Source: a virus. Taken from it: DNA of 34,004 bases. A model generated the notes under the pieces. That model was not told the DNA's origin, made no database searches, and saw nothing but the letters and a program-made list of their open reading frames with translations. Positions 1-7,715 of this stretch are shown here, in pieces. The position numbers and the translations under genes were made by a program. The stretch covers positions 1-34,004 of IMG/VR virus record IMGVR_UViG_3300010042_000198. The stretch is one strand, 5' to 3'. Within the stretch, counting starts at the first letter, position 1, and each line of letters starts with the position of its first letter.

Positions 1-333
1 CTAGCCCGAATACCTTTCGTGCGGCGGACGTCTTGCCAGCACGACAACTTCCGCCCGGCTGCGCGAACTCAGCGCCATCAACCGTTTCCAGTCCCCAGCG
101 ATGAAGGCCTCCTTCTTGGCCCGCGACCATCGCTTCAGCGTCCTCTCAAAGGCGATCGCCTCGTAGATCGACTGAAATTCCGCGCACCAGGCGACCTCGA
201 CCGGCAGTCGGGTGCTGGTGTAGCCACCATACGTGCCCGCCTGATGCCGGCCGATGCGTTGCTCCAGCGCAGTCGTGCAGCCCACGTAGTAAGATCCGTC
301 CGCGCATCTCAGGATGTAAGTCCAGCAAGCCAT
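1..333 (-). CDS. GIY-YIG nuclease-domain protein (UPF0213-like)
   Basis: This 110-residue protein opens with the GIY-YIG signature in its single-domain bacterial form: WTYILRC at residues 4-10, YYVGCT at 15-20, a conserved arginine in the following helix (QRIGRH, 26-31), and later the E of AFERTLKRW (about 61-69). Proteins of this small family have the fold of GIY-YIG endonucleases, which cut DNA with a divalent metal, but the cellular role of the single-domain bacterial members is poorly defined. It is read toward the window start, its stop codon is the first three bases, and it lies divergently from the portal gene. In GTA clusters the terminase gene normally precedes the portal directly, so this gene may separate the two; the terminase would lie outside the window. 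It could be a mobile intruder or an ordinary host gene. Confidence 0.85.
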   Translation of the reverse strand: MACWTYILRCADGSYYVGCTTALEQRIGRHQAGTYGGYTSTRLPVEVAWCAEFQSIYEAIAFERTLKRWSRAKKEAFIAGDWKRLMALSSRSRAEVVVLARRPPHERYSG

Positions 334-426
334 GCCGAGCCGCGTTGCGTGGTTCGAGACGCGGACCTGAGGGTCCGCTCCTCACCATGACTAACTTTGT
401 TGTTCACTCAACGAAAGATTGCATTC

Positions 427-1581
427 ATGTCCTTCTTCCCCCGCCGCCCCCGCGCGGCGCGTACCCCTGTGGCCGAGACCAAGGACTCCCGCGCGGCGGC
501 GCTGGTGGCGATCACCAGCCATGGCCGGCCCGTGTGGACCCCGCGCGACTACGAGTCCCTGGCGCGGGAGGGGTTCGCGAAGAACCCGGTCGCCTATCGC
601 TGCGTGCGGATGATCGCCGAGGCGGCGGCGTCGGTGCCGCTGACCGTATTCGCGGACGGCCGACGCGCCGACGACCATCCGCTGCGGCGGCTGCTCGACC
701 GGCCCAACCCGGAGCAGGGCGGGCCGGATCTGCTGGAGGCGTTCTTCGGGGCGCTGCAGGTCAGCGGCAACGGCTACCTAGAGGCGTCCGGCGACAGCCC
801 CCTTGAGCTCTACGCGCTGCGGCCCGACCGCATGAAGGTGATCCCCGGCCGGCAGGGCTGGCCCGAGGCCTATGAGTACGGCGTCGCCGGGCGCAGCGTG
901 CGGATCGCGCGCGAGGCCGACGGCTGGCTGCCGGTGCTGCATCTGAAGCTGCTCAATCCGGCCGACGATTATTACGGGGCCAGCCCGCTGGAGGCGGCGG
1001 CCTTCGCCATCGACGTCCACAACGCGTCGGGGGCCTGGAACAAGGCGCTGCTCGACAACGCCGCCCGGCCGAGCGGGGCGCTGGTCTATTCCAACCCCGA
1101 CGCCGGCGATCGGCTGTCGGAGGCGCAGTTCGAAACGCTCAAGGCCGAGCTGGAGGCCCGCACCGGCCCCGCCGCCGCCGGCCGGCCGTTGCTCCTGGAG
1201 GGCGGGCTCGACTGGCGGCCGATGTCGCTGAGCCCCGCCGAGATGGACTTCATCGCCGGCAAGCACGCGGCGGCGCGCGAGATCGCCCTGGCCTTCGGCG
1301 TTCCGCCGCAACTGCTCGGCATCCCGGGCGACAACACCTACGCCAACTATCGCGAGGCCAACGGCGCCTTCTGGCGGCACACGGTGGTCCCGCTGGCCGA
1401 GCGGGCGGCGCGGGCCCTGACCGGCTGGCTCGGCGTGCGCCATCCGGGCGCGCGCATCGCCTGCGACCTCGACGCCGTCCCCGCCCTGTCCGCCGAGCGC
1501 GACGCCCTGTGGGCGCGGCTGGAGGCGGCGAGTTTCCTCACCCCCGACGAGCGGCGACGGCTCGCGGGATTGGAGCACTGA
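427..1581 (+). CDS. GTA/phage portal protein, HK97 type (gp3-like)
   Basis: The portal is the dodecameric ring at one capsid vertex through which DNA enters and to which the tail attaches. The 384-residue protein shows the family pattern: an N-terminal region with FAKNPVAYRCVRMIAEAAASV, a segment LLDRPNP, the core motif GNGYLE (residues about 116-121), a conserved PADDYYGASPLEAA, and the C-terminal block FGVPPQLLGIPGDNTYANY followed by an aromatic helix. The ATG at 427 is preferred over an upstream TTG at 397 because MSFFPRRP is the usual type of N terminus in GTA portals; no strong ribosome site separates the options. Three bases follow before the next gene, indicating a single transcription unit. 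Length fits the RcGTA gp3 family. Confidence 0.95.
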   Translation: MSFFPRRPRAARTPVAETKDSRAAALVAITSHGRPVWTPRDYESLAREGFAKNPVAYRCVRMIAEAAASVPLTVFADGRRADDHPLRRLLDRPNPEQGGPDLLEAFFGALQVSGNGYLEASGDSPLELYALRPDRMKVIPGRQGWPEAYEYGVAGRSVRIAREADGWLPVLHLKLLNPADDYYGASPLEAAAFAIDVHNASGAWNKALLDNAARPSGALVYSNPDAGDRLSEAQFETLKAELEARTGPAAAGRPLLLEGGLDWRPMSLSPAEMDFIAGKHAAAREIALAFGVPPQLLGIPGDNTYANYREANGAFWRHTVVPLAERAARALTGWLGVRHPGARIACDLDAVPALSAERDALWARLEAASFLTPDERRRLAGLEH

Positions 1582-1583
1582 TC

Positions 1584-1835
1584 ATGTCCGTCACCCCCAC
1601 CCGTTTCCGCCTCGATCGCCAGGTCACCCTGGCCGTGATCGTCACCATCGCCATCCAGGCCGGCGGCGGTCTGATGTGGGCCGGCCGGGCCTCGGCCAAG
1701 ATCGACGAGCTGCAGCGCCGCGTGGAGAGCCAGGGCGAGGTCGCCGAGCGGCTGACCCGGCTCGAGGAGCAGATGAACTCCACCCGCGTGACCCTGGAGC
1801 GGCTCGAACGCCGCCTCGAAACCGGAGAGCTGTGA
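1584..1835 (+). CDS. Small membrane-anchored coiled-coil protein of the GTA cluster
   Basis: The 83-residue product has one hydrophobic segment near the N terminus (about residues 14-32, TLAVIVTIAIQAGGGLMW) and then a heptad-like charged helix rich in L, R and E to the C terminus, so a single-span protein with a coiled coil is expected. Genes of this kind commonly sit between portal and protease in GTA clusters of Caulobacterales and relatives, but no role has been fixed as far as I know. The gene begins 3 bases after the portal stop and its stop overlaps the protease start (TGATG), so its translation is probably coupled to both. I see no catalytic motif. Confidence 0.8.
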   Translation: MSVTPTRFRLDRQVTLAVIVTIAIQAGGGLMWAGRASAKIDELQRRVESQGEVAERLTRLEEQMNSTRVTLERLERRLETGEL

Positions 1836-2269
1836 TGGAGACGCAGATCGAGGGCTACGCCTCGCTGTTCTGGACTCGCGACCTCAACGACGACGTCGCC
1901 GCGGCGGGGGCCTTCGCGGACTCGCTGGTCAAGACCGGCGCCGGCGGGGTGAGGATGCTAAGCCAGCACGAGACCGACCACCCCATCGGCGTCTGGGACG
2001 AGATCGTCGAGGACGCGCGCGGCCTGTGGGTGCGCGGCCGGATCCTGGACGTCACCCCTCAGGGTCGAATGTGCGCGGCCTTGGTCCGCGCCGGCGCCAT
2101 GGACGGCCTCTCGATAGGCTTTCGCACCGTGAAGGCGCGGCCCGACGAGACCGGCCGCTTGCGGGTGCTGACCGAGGTGGCTCTGTGGGAGGTGTCGATC
2201 GTGACGTTTCCGATGCTTCCGGAAGCGCGGCTCAAGCCTGTTGAAATTCGGGCTCGGTCGGCGGCGTGA
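1835..2269 (+). CDS. Prohead maturation protease, HK97 family (gp4-like)
   Basis: This serine protease cuts the delta domain from the major capsid protein during head assembly. The 144-residue protein contains the family hallmarks: GYASLF near the N terminus, the catalytic histidine in SQHE (about residue 46), and the catalytic serine in GAMDGLSIGFR (about residues 90-100), followed by WEVSIVTFPMLPEA, the usual strand before the C terminus. The start overlaps the stop of the preceding gene. In a typical GTA cluster the capsid gene would follow at once; here about 2.9 kb with three other genes intervenes. The last 38 bases overlap the end of a convergent minus-strand gene. Confidence 0.95.
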   Translation: METQIEGYASLFWTRDLNDDVAAAGAFADSLVKTGAGGVRMLSQHETDHPIGVWDEIVEDARGLWVRGRILDVTPQGRMCAALVRAGAMDGLSIGFRTVKARPDETGRLRVLTEVALWEVSIVTFPMLPEARLKPVEIRARSAA

Positions 2270-2603
2270 ACGCCGCCGTCAGCAGGTCCAGATCACCATA
2301 ACCATCGTCAAAACTGTAGGCCTCGATGGTGTTGGCGTAGCCATCGTTGACGTAGAGCATGAACTCCAACGGATAACGCCCAGGCCCGACATGAGACCGG
2401 ATGTGTCCGATCGGGCTGAATGCCAGCTGCGCCGCCGGCAGATCTTTCGGCGCCTCGAACTCCGTAAAGAAGCCGACACCAGTGAACCGCCGGTCCGTCA
2501 CAACGGCTTTTTCAAGCTGCGCGAGGAGCGCGGTCGTCGCGTTTGGAAACTGCCGGGCGATAGCTTTGGCTGCGGCGAGCTCGAGGGCGCTGAACATCGA
2601 CAT
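2232..2603 (-). CDS. Hypothetical protein inserted after the prohead protease
   Basis: I do not recognise this 123-residue protein. It has an alanine-rich N-terminal helix (ELAAAKAIARQF), then a region that looks like beta-strands with aromatic residues (RFTGVGFFTEF, RYPLEFMLYVNDGYANTIEAYSF) and an acidic stretch DDGYGDLD near the end. No signal peptide or membrane segment is visible. The ATG at 2603 is chosen because AAGG lies 9 bases upstream; a second ATG follows 6 bases later. It is transcribed against the GTA genes and its 3' end overlaps the protease gene by 38 bp, which suggests an insertion that trimmed close to the end of gp4. A host cytosolic protein of unknown role is the safest reading. 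Confidence 0.65.
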   Translation of the reverse strand: MSMFSALELAAAKAIARQFPNATTALLAQLEKAVVTDRRFTGVGFFTEFEAPKDLPAAQLAFSPIGHIRSHVGPGRYPLEFMLYVNDGYANTIEAYSFDDGYGDLDLLTAAFTPPTEPEFQQA

Positions 2604-2796
2604 GATGGCTGACCTTAAGACGGATATCTTGCACGTCAAAGGATGTCAGGGCGCCGGAAATCTCATGGCCCTCTCGATGCTGCCGAGCGCGCGCGTTGCG
2701 GTGTTGCGCTAAAGGCTGCTTTCGATGATCGCGGTCGAGAGCAGGCCTAGCTTGGTGCTTCGCCCTGAAGACTTTTGCGCGGAATGGAGCGTTTCG

Positions 2797-3297
2797 ATGA
2801 TCAGGGCGGCGTTCTGCATTGGCGTAGCGGCTTTCTCGCTTGTGGCCACCGCGCCGGTTCACGCGCGAGCTGATCCGGCGTCTGTCGGCTTTGAGGCTTT
2901 GAAGGAGAGGGTCGGCGTCTGGCGAACCGCCGACAGGCCGGACTCGCCGCTTCGCGTTCGCTTTTCGCTGACCGCCGGAGGGACCGTTCTGATGGAGGAG
3001 TGGACGCGGGGCGGCCAGCCGCACTCGATCACCCTCTACCACCGCGACGGCGCTGAGCTGATCGCCACCCACTACTGCCCGCAAGGCAATCAGCCGCGAC
3101 TGACGATGCTTCCCCGGGCCGACAGGGGCGGGGTCAGTTTCACGTTTCGAGACGCGACCTACCTCGATGCGCATGAGTCCCATGTCGTGAGCCTGGCCTT
3201 CGACCTGTCGGACGAGGCGACGCTCGTAAGGCGTGAGACCTATCGGCGGGACGGCGCGGACGAGAACTCTGAACTGCGTATGGTCCGGGAGTTCTGA
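2797..3297 (+). CDS. Secreted protein of unknown function
   Basis: The 166-residue precursor begins with a clear signal peptide (MIRAAFCIGVAAFSLVATAPVHARA) with probable cleavage after AHA-like small residues near residue 23. The mature part resembles lipocalin-like or heme-binding-like beta-barrels in its rhythm (GVWRTADRPDSPLRV, GTVLMEEWTRGGQPHSITLYHRDG, ATHYCPQGNQPRLTM, RRETYRRDG). Proteins of this kind in Caulobacterales are annotated only as hypothetical, as far as I recall. The ATG at 2797 has GGAG 7 bases upstream and gives the signal peptide; a longer reading from 2725 would bury it. It is followed by the S41-type peptidase gene on the same strand. Neither gene is part of known GTA assembly. 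Confidence 0.7.
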   Translation: MIRAAFCIGVAAFSLVATAPVHARADPASVGFEALKERVGVWRTADRPDSPLRVRFSLTAGGTVLMEEWTRGGQPHSITLYHRDGAELIATHYCPQGNQPRLTMLPRADRGGVSFTFRDATYLDAHESHVVSLAFDLSDEATLVRRETYRRDGADENSELRMVREF

Positions 3298-3438
3298 GGT
3301 CGGCCGCCTTGAGGCGTGGCTCAAGGCTTGGTCGGCGGGTCCGGATCGTTTGTCGCATCGCGATGGCGGAACGCCGACGGAGTAGAGACACAGCCCCGTC
3401 GCGCCGCGGGCCATCCGCGGCCTGGTCGGGGAACAGAC

Positions 3439-4983
3439 ATGACTTCACGACGCCTCGCGATGCTTGTCGCGGCGACCGCCATCGGCTGTGCGGCGCTGCC
3501 GCGGCCGGCCCTGGCGCAATGCGACGTCGGCTATACCGAAGCCCAGATCCGGGAAGACCTCGAGCATCTCGCCGGGCTGATTTCCGACCTCAGCTACCAG
3601 TCGCGGGTGCAGGCCATGGTCACGGGCTGGGACGCGCCGGAGAGCATCCGGGCGCTGGCGCGAGATCAACGTGGCCCGCTGACGGGGGACCAATACCGGA
3701 GCCTGGTGTACCGCGCCGTGAGGTTCGCCAACGATCCTCACACCTCCACCCTGTTTCCCGCCTGGTTCGCGGCCGTGCCTCCGGAGAAGTACGGCGAACA
3801 TGCGCCGGACGGCCTCGACGCCCGCGCCGAGGCGACGACCACCTGCCTGTTCAAGGCCGGGAGGTCCTGGTTCGACGTACCGCCCTATGCCTCGCAGTAT
3901 GCCGATGGGGAGACCTATCTTCTCAAGCGCGTCGAGGCCGAGGGCCGGTCGCCGAAGATCGAGACGCTCGGCCGCGTGGTCAGTATCGACGGCCTGACCG
4001 TCGAGGCCGCGACCAGGGCCCTGTTCGGAGGCGCTTCCGTGCGCTGGGACGAACGGCGGCGGCGTCTGTACGTGGCGGATCTGGCGCGCAGTTATGCCGA
4101 CCTGAAGTGCGCGGGCCGCGACGGCTGCGATTTTCCGGTCGTCGTCGCGGACAAGGCGGGACGGAGCCGTACGGTGACGGTGTCGCCAACCCCGCGCGTC
4201 TGGCCGAGCGCGGCCGGTGAAGCGGCGAAGGCGGTCTTCCTGGCGGGGAATGGCGGCGTGCTTCTGCTGCGCGTGCCGGCGATGTCGGGCGCGGAGATCA
4301 GCGCCAGGGACATTCGCGAGGCGCTGGCCGGGCGTACGCCCCGCCATGTCGTCATCGACATCCGCGGCAACGGCGGCGGCGGCGACGGCGTCTGGCACAA
4401 TCTGCTGGCCAAGCTGATCGCCCGGCCGGTGACCTGGTCGGCGACGATCGAAGGCCTGGACGATCCTCGCGTGCGCAAGCGCTTCTCGATCGGCGAGGAC
4501 AAGCGCGGACCCTCGCGCATCGCCAAGGACATTCAGGCGCTGACCCTGACCAACTTCACCTTCACGATCGAGCCGGAGGCCGAGTCGATCCGCTTCGCCC
4601 ATCCGATCGTGGTTCTGCAGGATGACGGCTACTTCTCGTCCGCCGGCAGCCTGTCGGCGGTGGCCAACCTCAGCGACGATCTGCTCAGCGTGGGCGATAC
4701 GCCCGGGCTGTTCCTCGGCCTGGGCTCCGCGCCGCTGGTCTTCCAGCTGCCCAACAGCGGCATGCCGGTGCGGATCCCGGTCACCGTCGACGTCACGGCG
4801 GCGGACGAACCGTCGGAAGCCTTCCAGAACCGCGTGGATGTCTATCGGCCCTCGTCCCCGGTCTTCCGGGAACTCTGGCAGCGGACTCCCTGGAAGGAGC
4901 GGATGAGCGAGCCGTTCCTGCTTCGGAAGGACGAGGGGCTGAAAGACGCCATCGCCGCCAGCAAGGTCGCGCGCAGACCCTGA
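3439..4983 (+). CDS. Secreted S41-family (tail-specific protease-like) peptidase
   Basis: The 514-residue precursor starts with a signal peptide (MTSRRLAMLVAATAIGC, ending near ALAQC). A C-terminal-processing-protease fold is indicated by GGVLLLRVPAM (about residue 272), the oxyanion strand VVIDIRGNGGGGDG (about 304-317) and DDGYFSSAGSLSAVANL (about 396-412), where a serine in FSSAGS takes the place of the S41 nucleophile. No PDZ domain is obvious. Periplasmic or outer-surface peptide cleavage is the likely role, but the substrate is unknown. The start at 3439 is chosen for the signal peptide; an upstream extension to 3316 is arginine-rich and unlikely. It lies in the non-GTA block between protease and capsid genes. 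Confidence 0.8.
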   Translation: MTSRRLAMLVAATAIGCAALPRPALAQCDVGYTEAQIREDLEHLAGLISDLSYQSRVQAMVTGWDAPESIRALARDQRGPLTGDQYRSLVYRAVRFANDPHTSTLFPAWFAAVPPEKYGEHAPDGLDARAEATTTCLFKAGRSWFDVPPYASQYADGETYLLKRVEAEGRSPKIETLGRVVSIDGLTVEAATRALFGGASVRWDERRRRLYVADLARSYADLKCAGRDGCDFPVVVADKAGRSRTVTVSPTPRVWPSAAGEAAKAVFLAGNGGVLLLRVPAMSGAEISARDIREALAGRTPRHVVIDIRGNGGGGDGVWHNLLAKLIARPVTWSATIEGLDDPRVRKRFSIGEDKRGPSRIAKDIQALTLTNFTFTIEPEAESIRFAHPIVVLQDDGYFSSAGSLSAVANLSDDLLSVGDTPGLFLGLGSAPLVFQLPNSGMPVRIPVTVDVTAADEPSEAFQNRVDVYRPSSPVFRELWQRTPWKERMSEPFLLRKDEGLKDAIAASKVARRP

Positions 4984-5079
4984 CGCAACCGCGACATCCG
5001 CTGTCTCCACAGGCAGCGGCCCCGGCTAGCCCGGGCCTATCGGAGAGCCTTTGACGGCTATCCGCCGCCGATGCGCGGA

Positions 5080-5102
5080 CCTCCCCTCCCCATGAGGGGA
5101 GG
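5080..5102. repeat. Hairpin in the capsid gene leader
   Basis: A 9-bp inverted repeat (CCTCCCCTC and GAGGGGAGG) with a 5-base loop lies 28 bases before the capsid ATG. It belongs to the same C-run/G-run palindrome type that recurs in other spacers of this GTA cluster. The probable ribosome site CGGAGA lies between the hairpin and the ATG. Confidence 0.7.
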
Positions 5103-5130
5103 GACGTTGTTCAACGGAGATCTACCCACC

Positions 5131-6357
5131 ATGAAAGAGACCAAACACGCGGCGGCGGACCCCGCCGCGCGCGCAGCCATGCATGAAGTCATGGCCGCCT
5201 TCGAGGCGTTCAAGGCCGCCAACGACGAGCGGCTGGGGGCGCTGGAGAGCAAGCGCGGCGATGCCCTGCTCGAGGAGAAGGTGGCGCGCATCGACGCGTC
5301 GCTGCAGGCCGCGCAGGGCCGGTTCGACCGCGCCATCAGCGACGGCCGCCGTCCGGCTCTGGCCGAGGGCCAGCGGCTCGCCGTCCCCGACGAGCGCAAG
5401 CAGGCCTGGGACGGCTATCTCAAGACAGGACAGTCCTCGGCTCTGGTGCTCGAGGCCAAGGGACTGTCGGAGGGCGTGCCCACCGCCGGCGGCTATGTCG
5501 CCCCGCCCGAGACCGAGCGGATGATCGAGCGCCGGCTTCAGATGTCCTCGCCGATGCGCGAGATCGCCACCGTCCGCACCATCGGCGCCGGCGTGTTCCG
5601 CAAGCCTGTCAGCACCGCCGGCATCGAGAGCGGCTGGGTTGCGGAGACCGCCGCCCGGCCCGAGACCGACCCGCCGGTGCTGGCGCTGCTGGAGTTCCCG
5701 GCGGCCGACCTCTACGCCAGCCCGGCGGCAACGCAGGCCCTGCTCGACGATGCCTTCGTCAACCTCGACGAATGGCTGGCCGCCGAGTGCGAGGACGCCT
5801 TCGCCGGCCAGGAGACCGAGGCCTTCGTCAACGGCGACGGGACCAACAAGCCCAAGGGCTTCCTCAGCTACACCAAGGTCGCCGACGCGTCGCAGGCCTG
5901 GGGCGAGATCGGCTATGTGCTGTCGGGTGCGGCCGGAGCCTTCGCGGCCTCCAGTCCGGTCGACCGGATCATCGACCTGATCTACGCGCCCAAGGCCCAG
6001 TACCGGTCGAACGGCCGCTTCGTGCTCAACCGCCGCACGGCCGCGCAGATCCGCAAGTTCAAGGATGCCGACGGCAACTACATTTGGGCCCCCGCGACGG
6101 CCCCGGGCGCGCCCTCGACCCTGCTCGGCTATCCGGTCAGTGAGATCGAGACCATGCCGGACGTGGCCGCGAACAGCTTCGGCCTGGCCTTCGGCGATTT
6201 CGCCAAGGGCTACCTGATCGTCGACCGGGCCGGGGTGCGGGTGCTGCGCGATCCCTACAGCGCCAAGCCCTACGTGCTGTTCTACACCACCAAGCGCGTC
6301 GGCGGCGGCGTCCAGAACTTCGACGCCATCAAGCTGATGAAGTTCGCGGCGAGCTAA
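5131..6357 (+). CDS. Major capsid protein, HK97 fold (gp5-like)
   Basis: The 408-residue protein is the shell subunit. Residues about 1-85 form an alpha-helical, charged delta-like domain with probable coiled coil (AAFEAFKAANDERLGALESK, EEKVARIDASL), removed in maturation by the upstream protease. The HK97 fold follows: SEGVPTAGGYVAPPETERMIERRL at the N-arm, RTIGAGVFRKP, a spine helix region, ECEDAFAGQETEAFVNGDGTNKPKGFL, and the C-terminal GVRVLRDPYSAKPYVLFYTTKRVGGGVQNFDAIKLMKFA. This matches GTA gp5 in order and length. The ATG at 5131 is chosen because CGGAGA precedes it and the protein then begins MKETKHA; the upstream in-frame extension is in the hairpin leader. Confidence 0.96.
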   Translation: MKETKHAAADPAARAAMHEVMAAFEAFKAANDERLGALESKRGDALLEEKVARIDASLQAAQGRFDRAISDGRRPALAEGQRLAVPDERKQAWDGYLKTGQSSALVLEAKGLSEGVPTAGGYVAPPETERMIERRLQMSSPMREIATVRTIGAGVFRKPVSTAGIESGWVAETAARPETDPPVLALLEFPAADLYASPAATQALLDDAFVNLDEWLAAECEDAFAGQETEAFVNGDGTNKPKGFLSYTKVADASQAWGEIGYVLSGAAGAFAASSPVDRIIDLIYAPKAQYRSNGRFVLNRRTAAQIRKFKDADGNYIWAPATAPGAPSTLLGYPVSEIETMPDVAANSFGLAFGDFAKGYLIVDRAGVRVLRDPYSAKPYVLFYTTKRVGGGVQNFDAIKLMKFAAS

Positions 6358-6368
6358 GCCGCATCTGC

Positions 6369-6536
6369 GGTCCCCCTCCCCCGCAGGGGGAGGGGGACCG
6401 CCGGGACGGCGGTGGAGGGGCAGCGCCGAAGCTGGACGACTGTCCGCCGTGCACTGCGCTCGTTCTGATCCGTCGGCGCTGCCCCTCCACCACGCTCCGC
6501 GTGGTCCCCCTCCCCGCGAGCGGGGAGGATCATTCT
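6369..6536. repeat. Nested inverted repeats between capsid and gp6-type genes
   Basis: The 192-bp spacer is almost entirely palindromic. A perfect 14-bp stem (6369-6382 with 6386-6399, loop GCA) comes first. A perfect 19-bp inverted repeat follows (6411-6429, GGTGGAGGGGCAGCGCCGA, with 6473-6491), enclosing 43 bases. Two more hairpins close the block: one with arms ACCACGC/GCGTGGT and one with arms CCTCCCCGC/GCGGGGAGG. This is the appearance of dispersed palindromic elements common in Caulobacterales genomes. It may end or attenuate transcription after the strongly expressed capsid gene, but no T-run follows. Confidence 0.85.
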
Positions 6537-6549
6537 CGAAGGTGTTCCC

Positions 6550-6816
6550 ATGCCTCCCATCACCCTCGCCGAGGCGAAGGCGTTTCTGCGCGTCATCGAC
6601 GTGGCGGAAGACGCGCTCGTCCAACTGCTGATCGACGCCGCCATGGCGCGGATCGAGGCGGCGACCGAGCTGGTCCTGACCGACGCTTCGCCAGCGCCGT
6701 TGCGGCTGGCCATCCTGATGCTCGTCGCCCAGGCGTTCGAGCATCGCGACGCCGGCGAGCCGCCGCTCGGCCTCGTCGAACCCTGGCTCGCCCCGTTCCG
6801 GAAGGCGCGGCTGTGA
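6550..6816 (+). CDS. Head-tail connector (gp6-like, DNA-packaging family)
   Basis: The 88-residue protein fits the head-tail connector family that forms the first ring under the portal: it begins PITLAEAKAFLRVIDVAEDALVQLLIDAAMARIEAATEL, the typical helix-turn-helix-like opening of gp6-type connectors, and ends with a helical region and EPWLAPFRKARL. Position directly after the capsid gene is the usual one in GTA clusters. The stop codon overlaps the GTG start of the next gene (GTGA), so the two are translationally coupled. Confidence 0.88.
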   Translation: MPPITLAEAKAFLRVIDVAEDALVQLLIDAAMARIEAATELVLTDASPAPLRLAILMLVAQAFEHRDAGEPPLGLVEPWLAPFRKARL

Positions 6817-7136
6817 GCATCGCCGCCCTTCGCACCCTGGCCGTGCTCGAAGCCCGGACCGAGGCCGAGACCGTGTTCGGCGGCCGCTCGCGGTCGTGGT
6901 CGCAGGTCGCCGCCCTGTGGGTCGACCTGCGACCGCTCGGCCACCACGAGGCCGGCGACGAGACCGCCCGGCCGCGCCTGGTCGAAGCCGCCGAGGCCGA
7001 GGCGCGCAGCCATCCCGCCACCGCGCGCGGCCAGCGGCTCAAGGCCGGCGGCGAGCCCTGGCGCATCGTCGCGGTGCAGCCGTCCAGGCCAAAGCCCGGC
7101 CGTATGATCCTCAAGCTGGAAAGGGTCTGGCCATGA
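6813..7136 (+). CDS. Phage head closure / head-tail adaptor protein (gp7-like)
   Basis: The 107-residue protein has the small beta-barrel head-closure pattern: a leading segment VLEARTEAETVFGGRSRSW, then VAALWVDLRPLGHHEAGDE, a helix rich in A, E and R, and LKAGGEPWRIVAVQPSRPK ending in a beta-strand (MILKLERVW). Such proteins form the stopper ring between connector and tail. The GTG at 6813 is used because it overlaps the previous stop and starts exactly at the conserved SIAALRTLAVLEARTE; an upstream reading is the shadow of the gp6-type frame. The stop overlaps the next ATG. Confidence 0.85.
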   Translation: MSIAALRTLAVLEARTEAETVFGGRSRSWSQVAALWVDLRPLGHHEAGDETARPRLVEAAEAEARSHPATARGQRLKAGGEPWRIVAVQPSRPKPGRMILKLERVWP

Positions 7137-7549
7137 GCCCCGACCTCGCGCTGCACAAGGCGCTGCTCGACACCCTGCGCGCCGATCCGGCGCTGAAGGC
7201 CCTGCTCGGCGACCCCGCGCGGGTGTTCGACGAGCCGCCTGAGGCCCGGGTCTATCCGATGGTCCTGCTTGGCCGCGCCGAGACCAGGCCCTGGGGCGGG
7301 CTGGACGGGGAGGGCGTCGAGCACGCCCTGACCTTGACCTGCCTGTCCCACTTCGACGGCGCCGAGGAGGCCAAGGCCATCGTCGCCGCCGTCCGCGCGG
7401 CCCTGCATGACGCCCGACCCACGCTGAACGGCCATCGCTTGGTCAGCCTGCGCGTCACCTACGCCGACATCTTCCGCGCGCCCGCCTGGCGCCCGCTCCA
7501 CGGCGTGGTGCGGGTGCGGGCGGTGACGGAGGAACTACCCTCTCCCTGA
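7133..7549 (+). CDS. Tail terminator-like protein, DUF3168 (gp8-like)
   Basis: The 138-residue protein matches DUF3168 as found in GTA gp8: LHKALLDTLRADPALKALLG, VFDEPPEARVYPMVLLG, LTLTCLSHFDGAEEAKAIVAAVRAALHD, and the closing strands LVSLRVTYADIFRAPAW and LHGVVRVRAVTEE. Proteins of this fold cap the top of the tail tube. The ATGA overlap with the preceding gene supports the start at 7133. Its TGA stop lies inside the 3-base loop of a perfect 8-bp hairpin (7539-7557), an unusual arrangement that places the end of translation in the palindrome. Confidence 0.88.
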   Translation: MSPDLALHKALLDTLRADPALKALLGDPARVFDEPPEARVYPMVLLGRAETRPWGGLDGEGVEHALTLTCLSHFDGAEEAKAIVAAVRAALHDARPTLNGHRLVSLRVTYADIFRAPAWRPLHGVVRVRAVTEELPSP

Positions 7550-7697
7550 GGGAGAGGAAGTGGCCCGCCGCGAAGCGGTGGGAAGGTGAGGGTTTACGCC
7601 GCTCGCCGGGCCCCGCCGTCCCTAAACCCTCATCCTCCCGTCCTCCTTCGCCTTCGGCTGTGGAGGACGGGCCCCTCCTTCTCCCTCAGGGAGAAGG
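7539..7697. repeat. Set of palindromes between gp8- and gp9-type genes
   Basis: Three palindromes occupy this spacer. The first is CCTCTCCC-TGA-GGGAGAGG (7539-7557), whose loop is the stop codon of the gp8-type gene. The second is CCGTCCTCC (7638-7646) with GGAGGACGG (7662-7670). The third is CCTTCTCCCT-C-AGGGAGAAGG (7677-7697). First and third are variants of the same sequence facing each other, so the whole block can also fold as one long inverted repeat. The family resembles dispersed intergenic palindromes of this bacterial order. Confidence 0.8.
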
Positions 7698-7715
7698 TAA
7701 GTCACGGAGCACCCC

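Noticed and set aside
3445-5010. Long minus-strand frame opposite the S41-type peptidase gene
   Set aside because: Long antisense frames are expected in very GC-rich genes; the translation is rich in R, G and A and lacks domain motifs, whereas the + frame has a signal peptide and peptidase motifs.
5122-6744. Long minus-strand frame opposite the capsid gene
   Set aside because: A shadow of the GC-rich capsid gene that also runs through the palindromic spacer; no recognisable protein.
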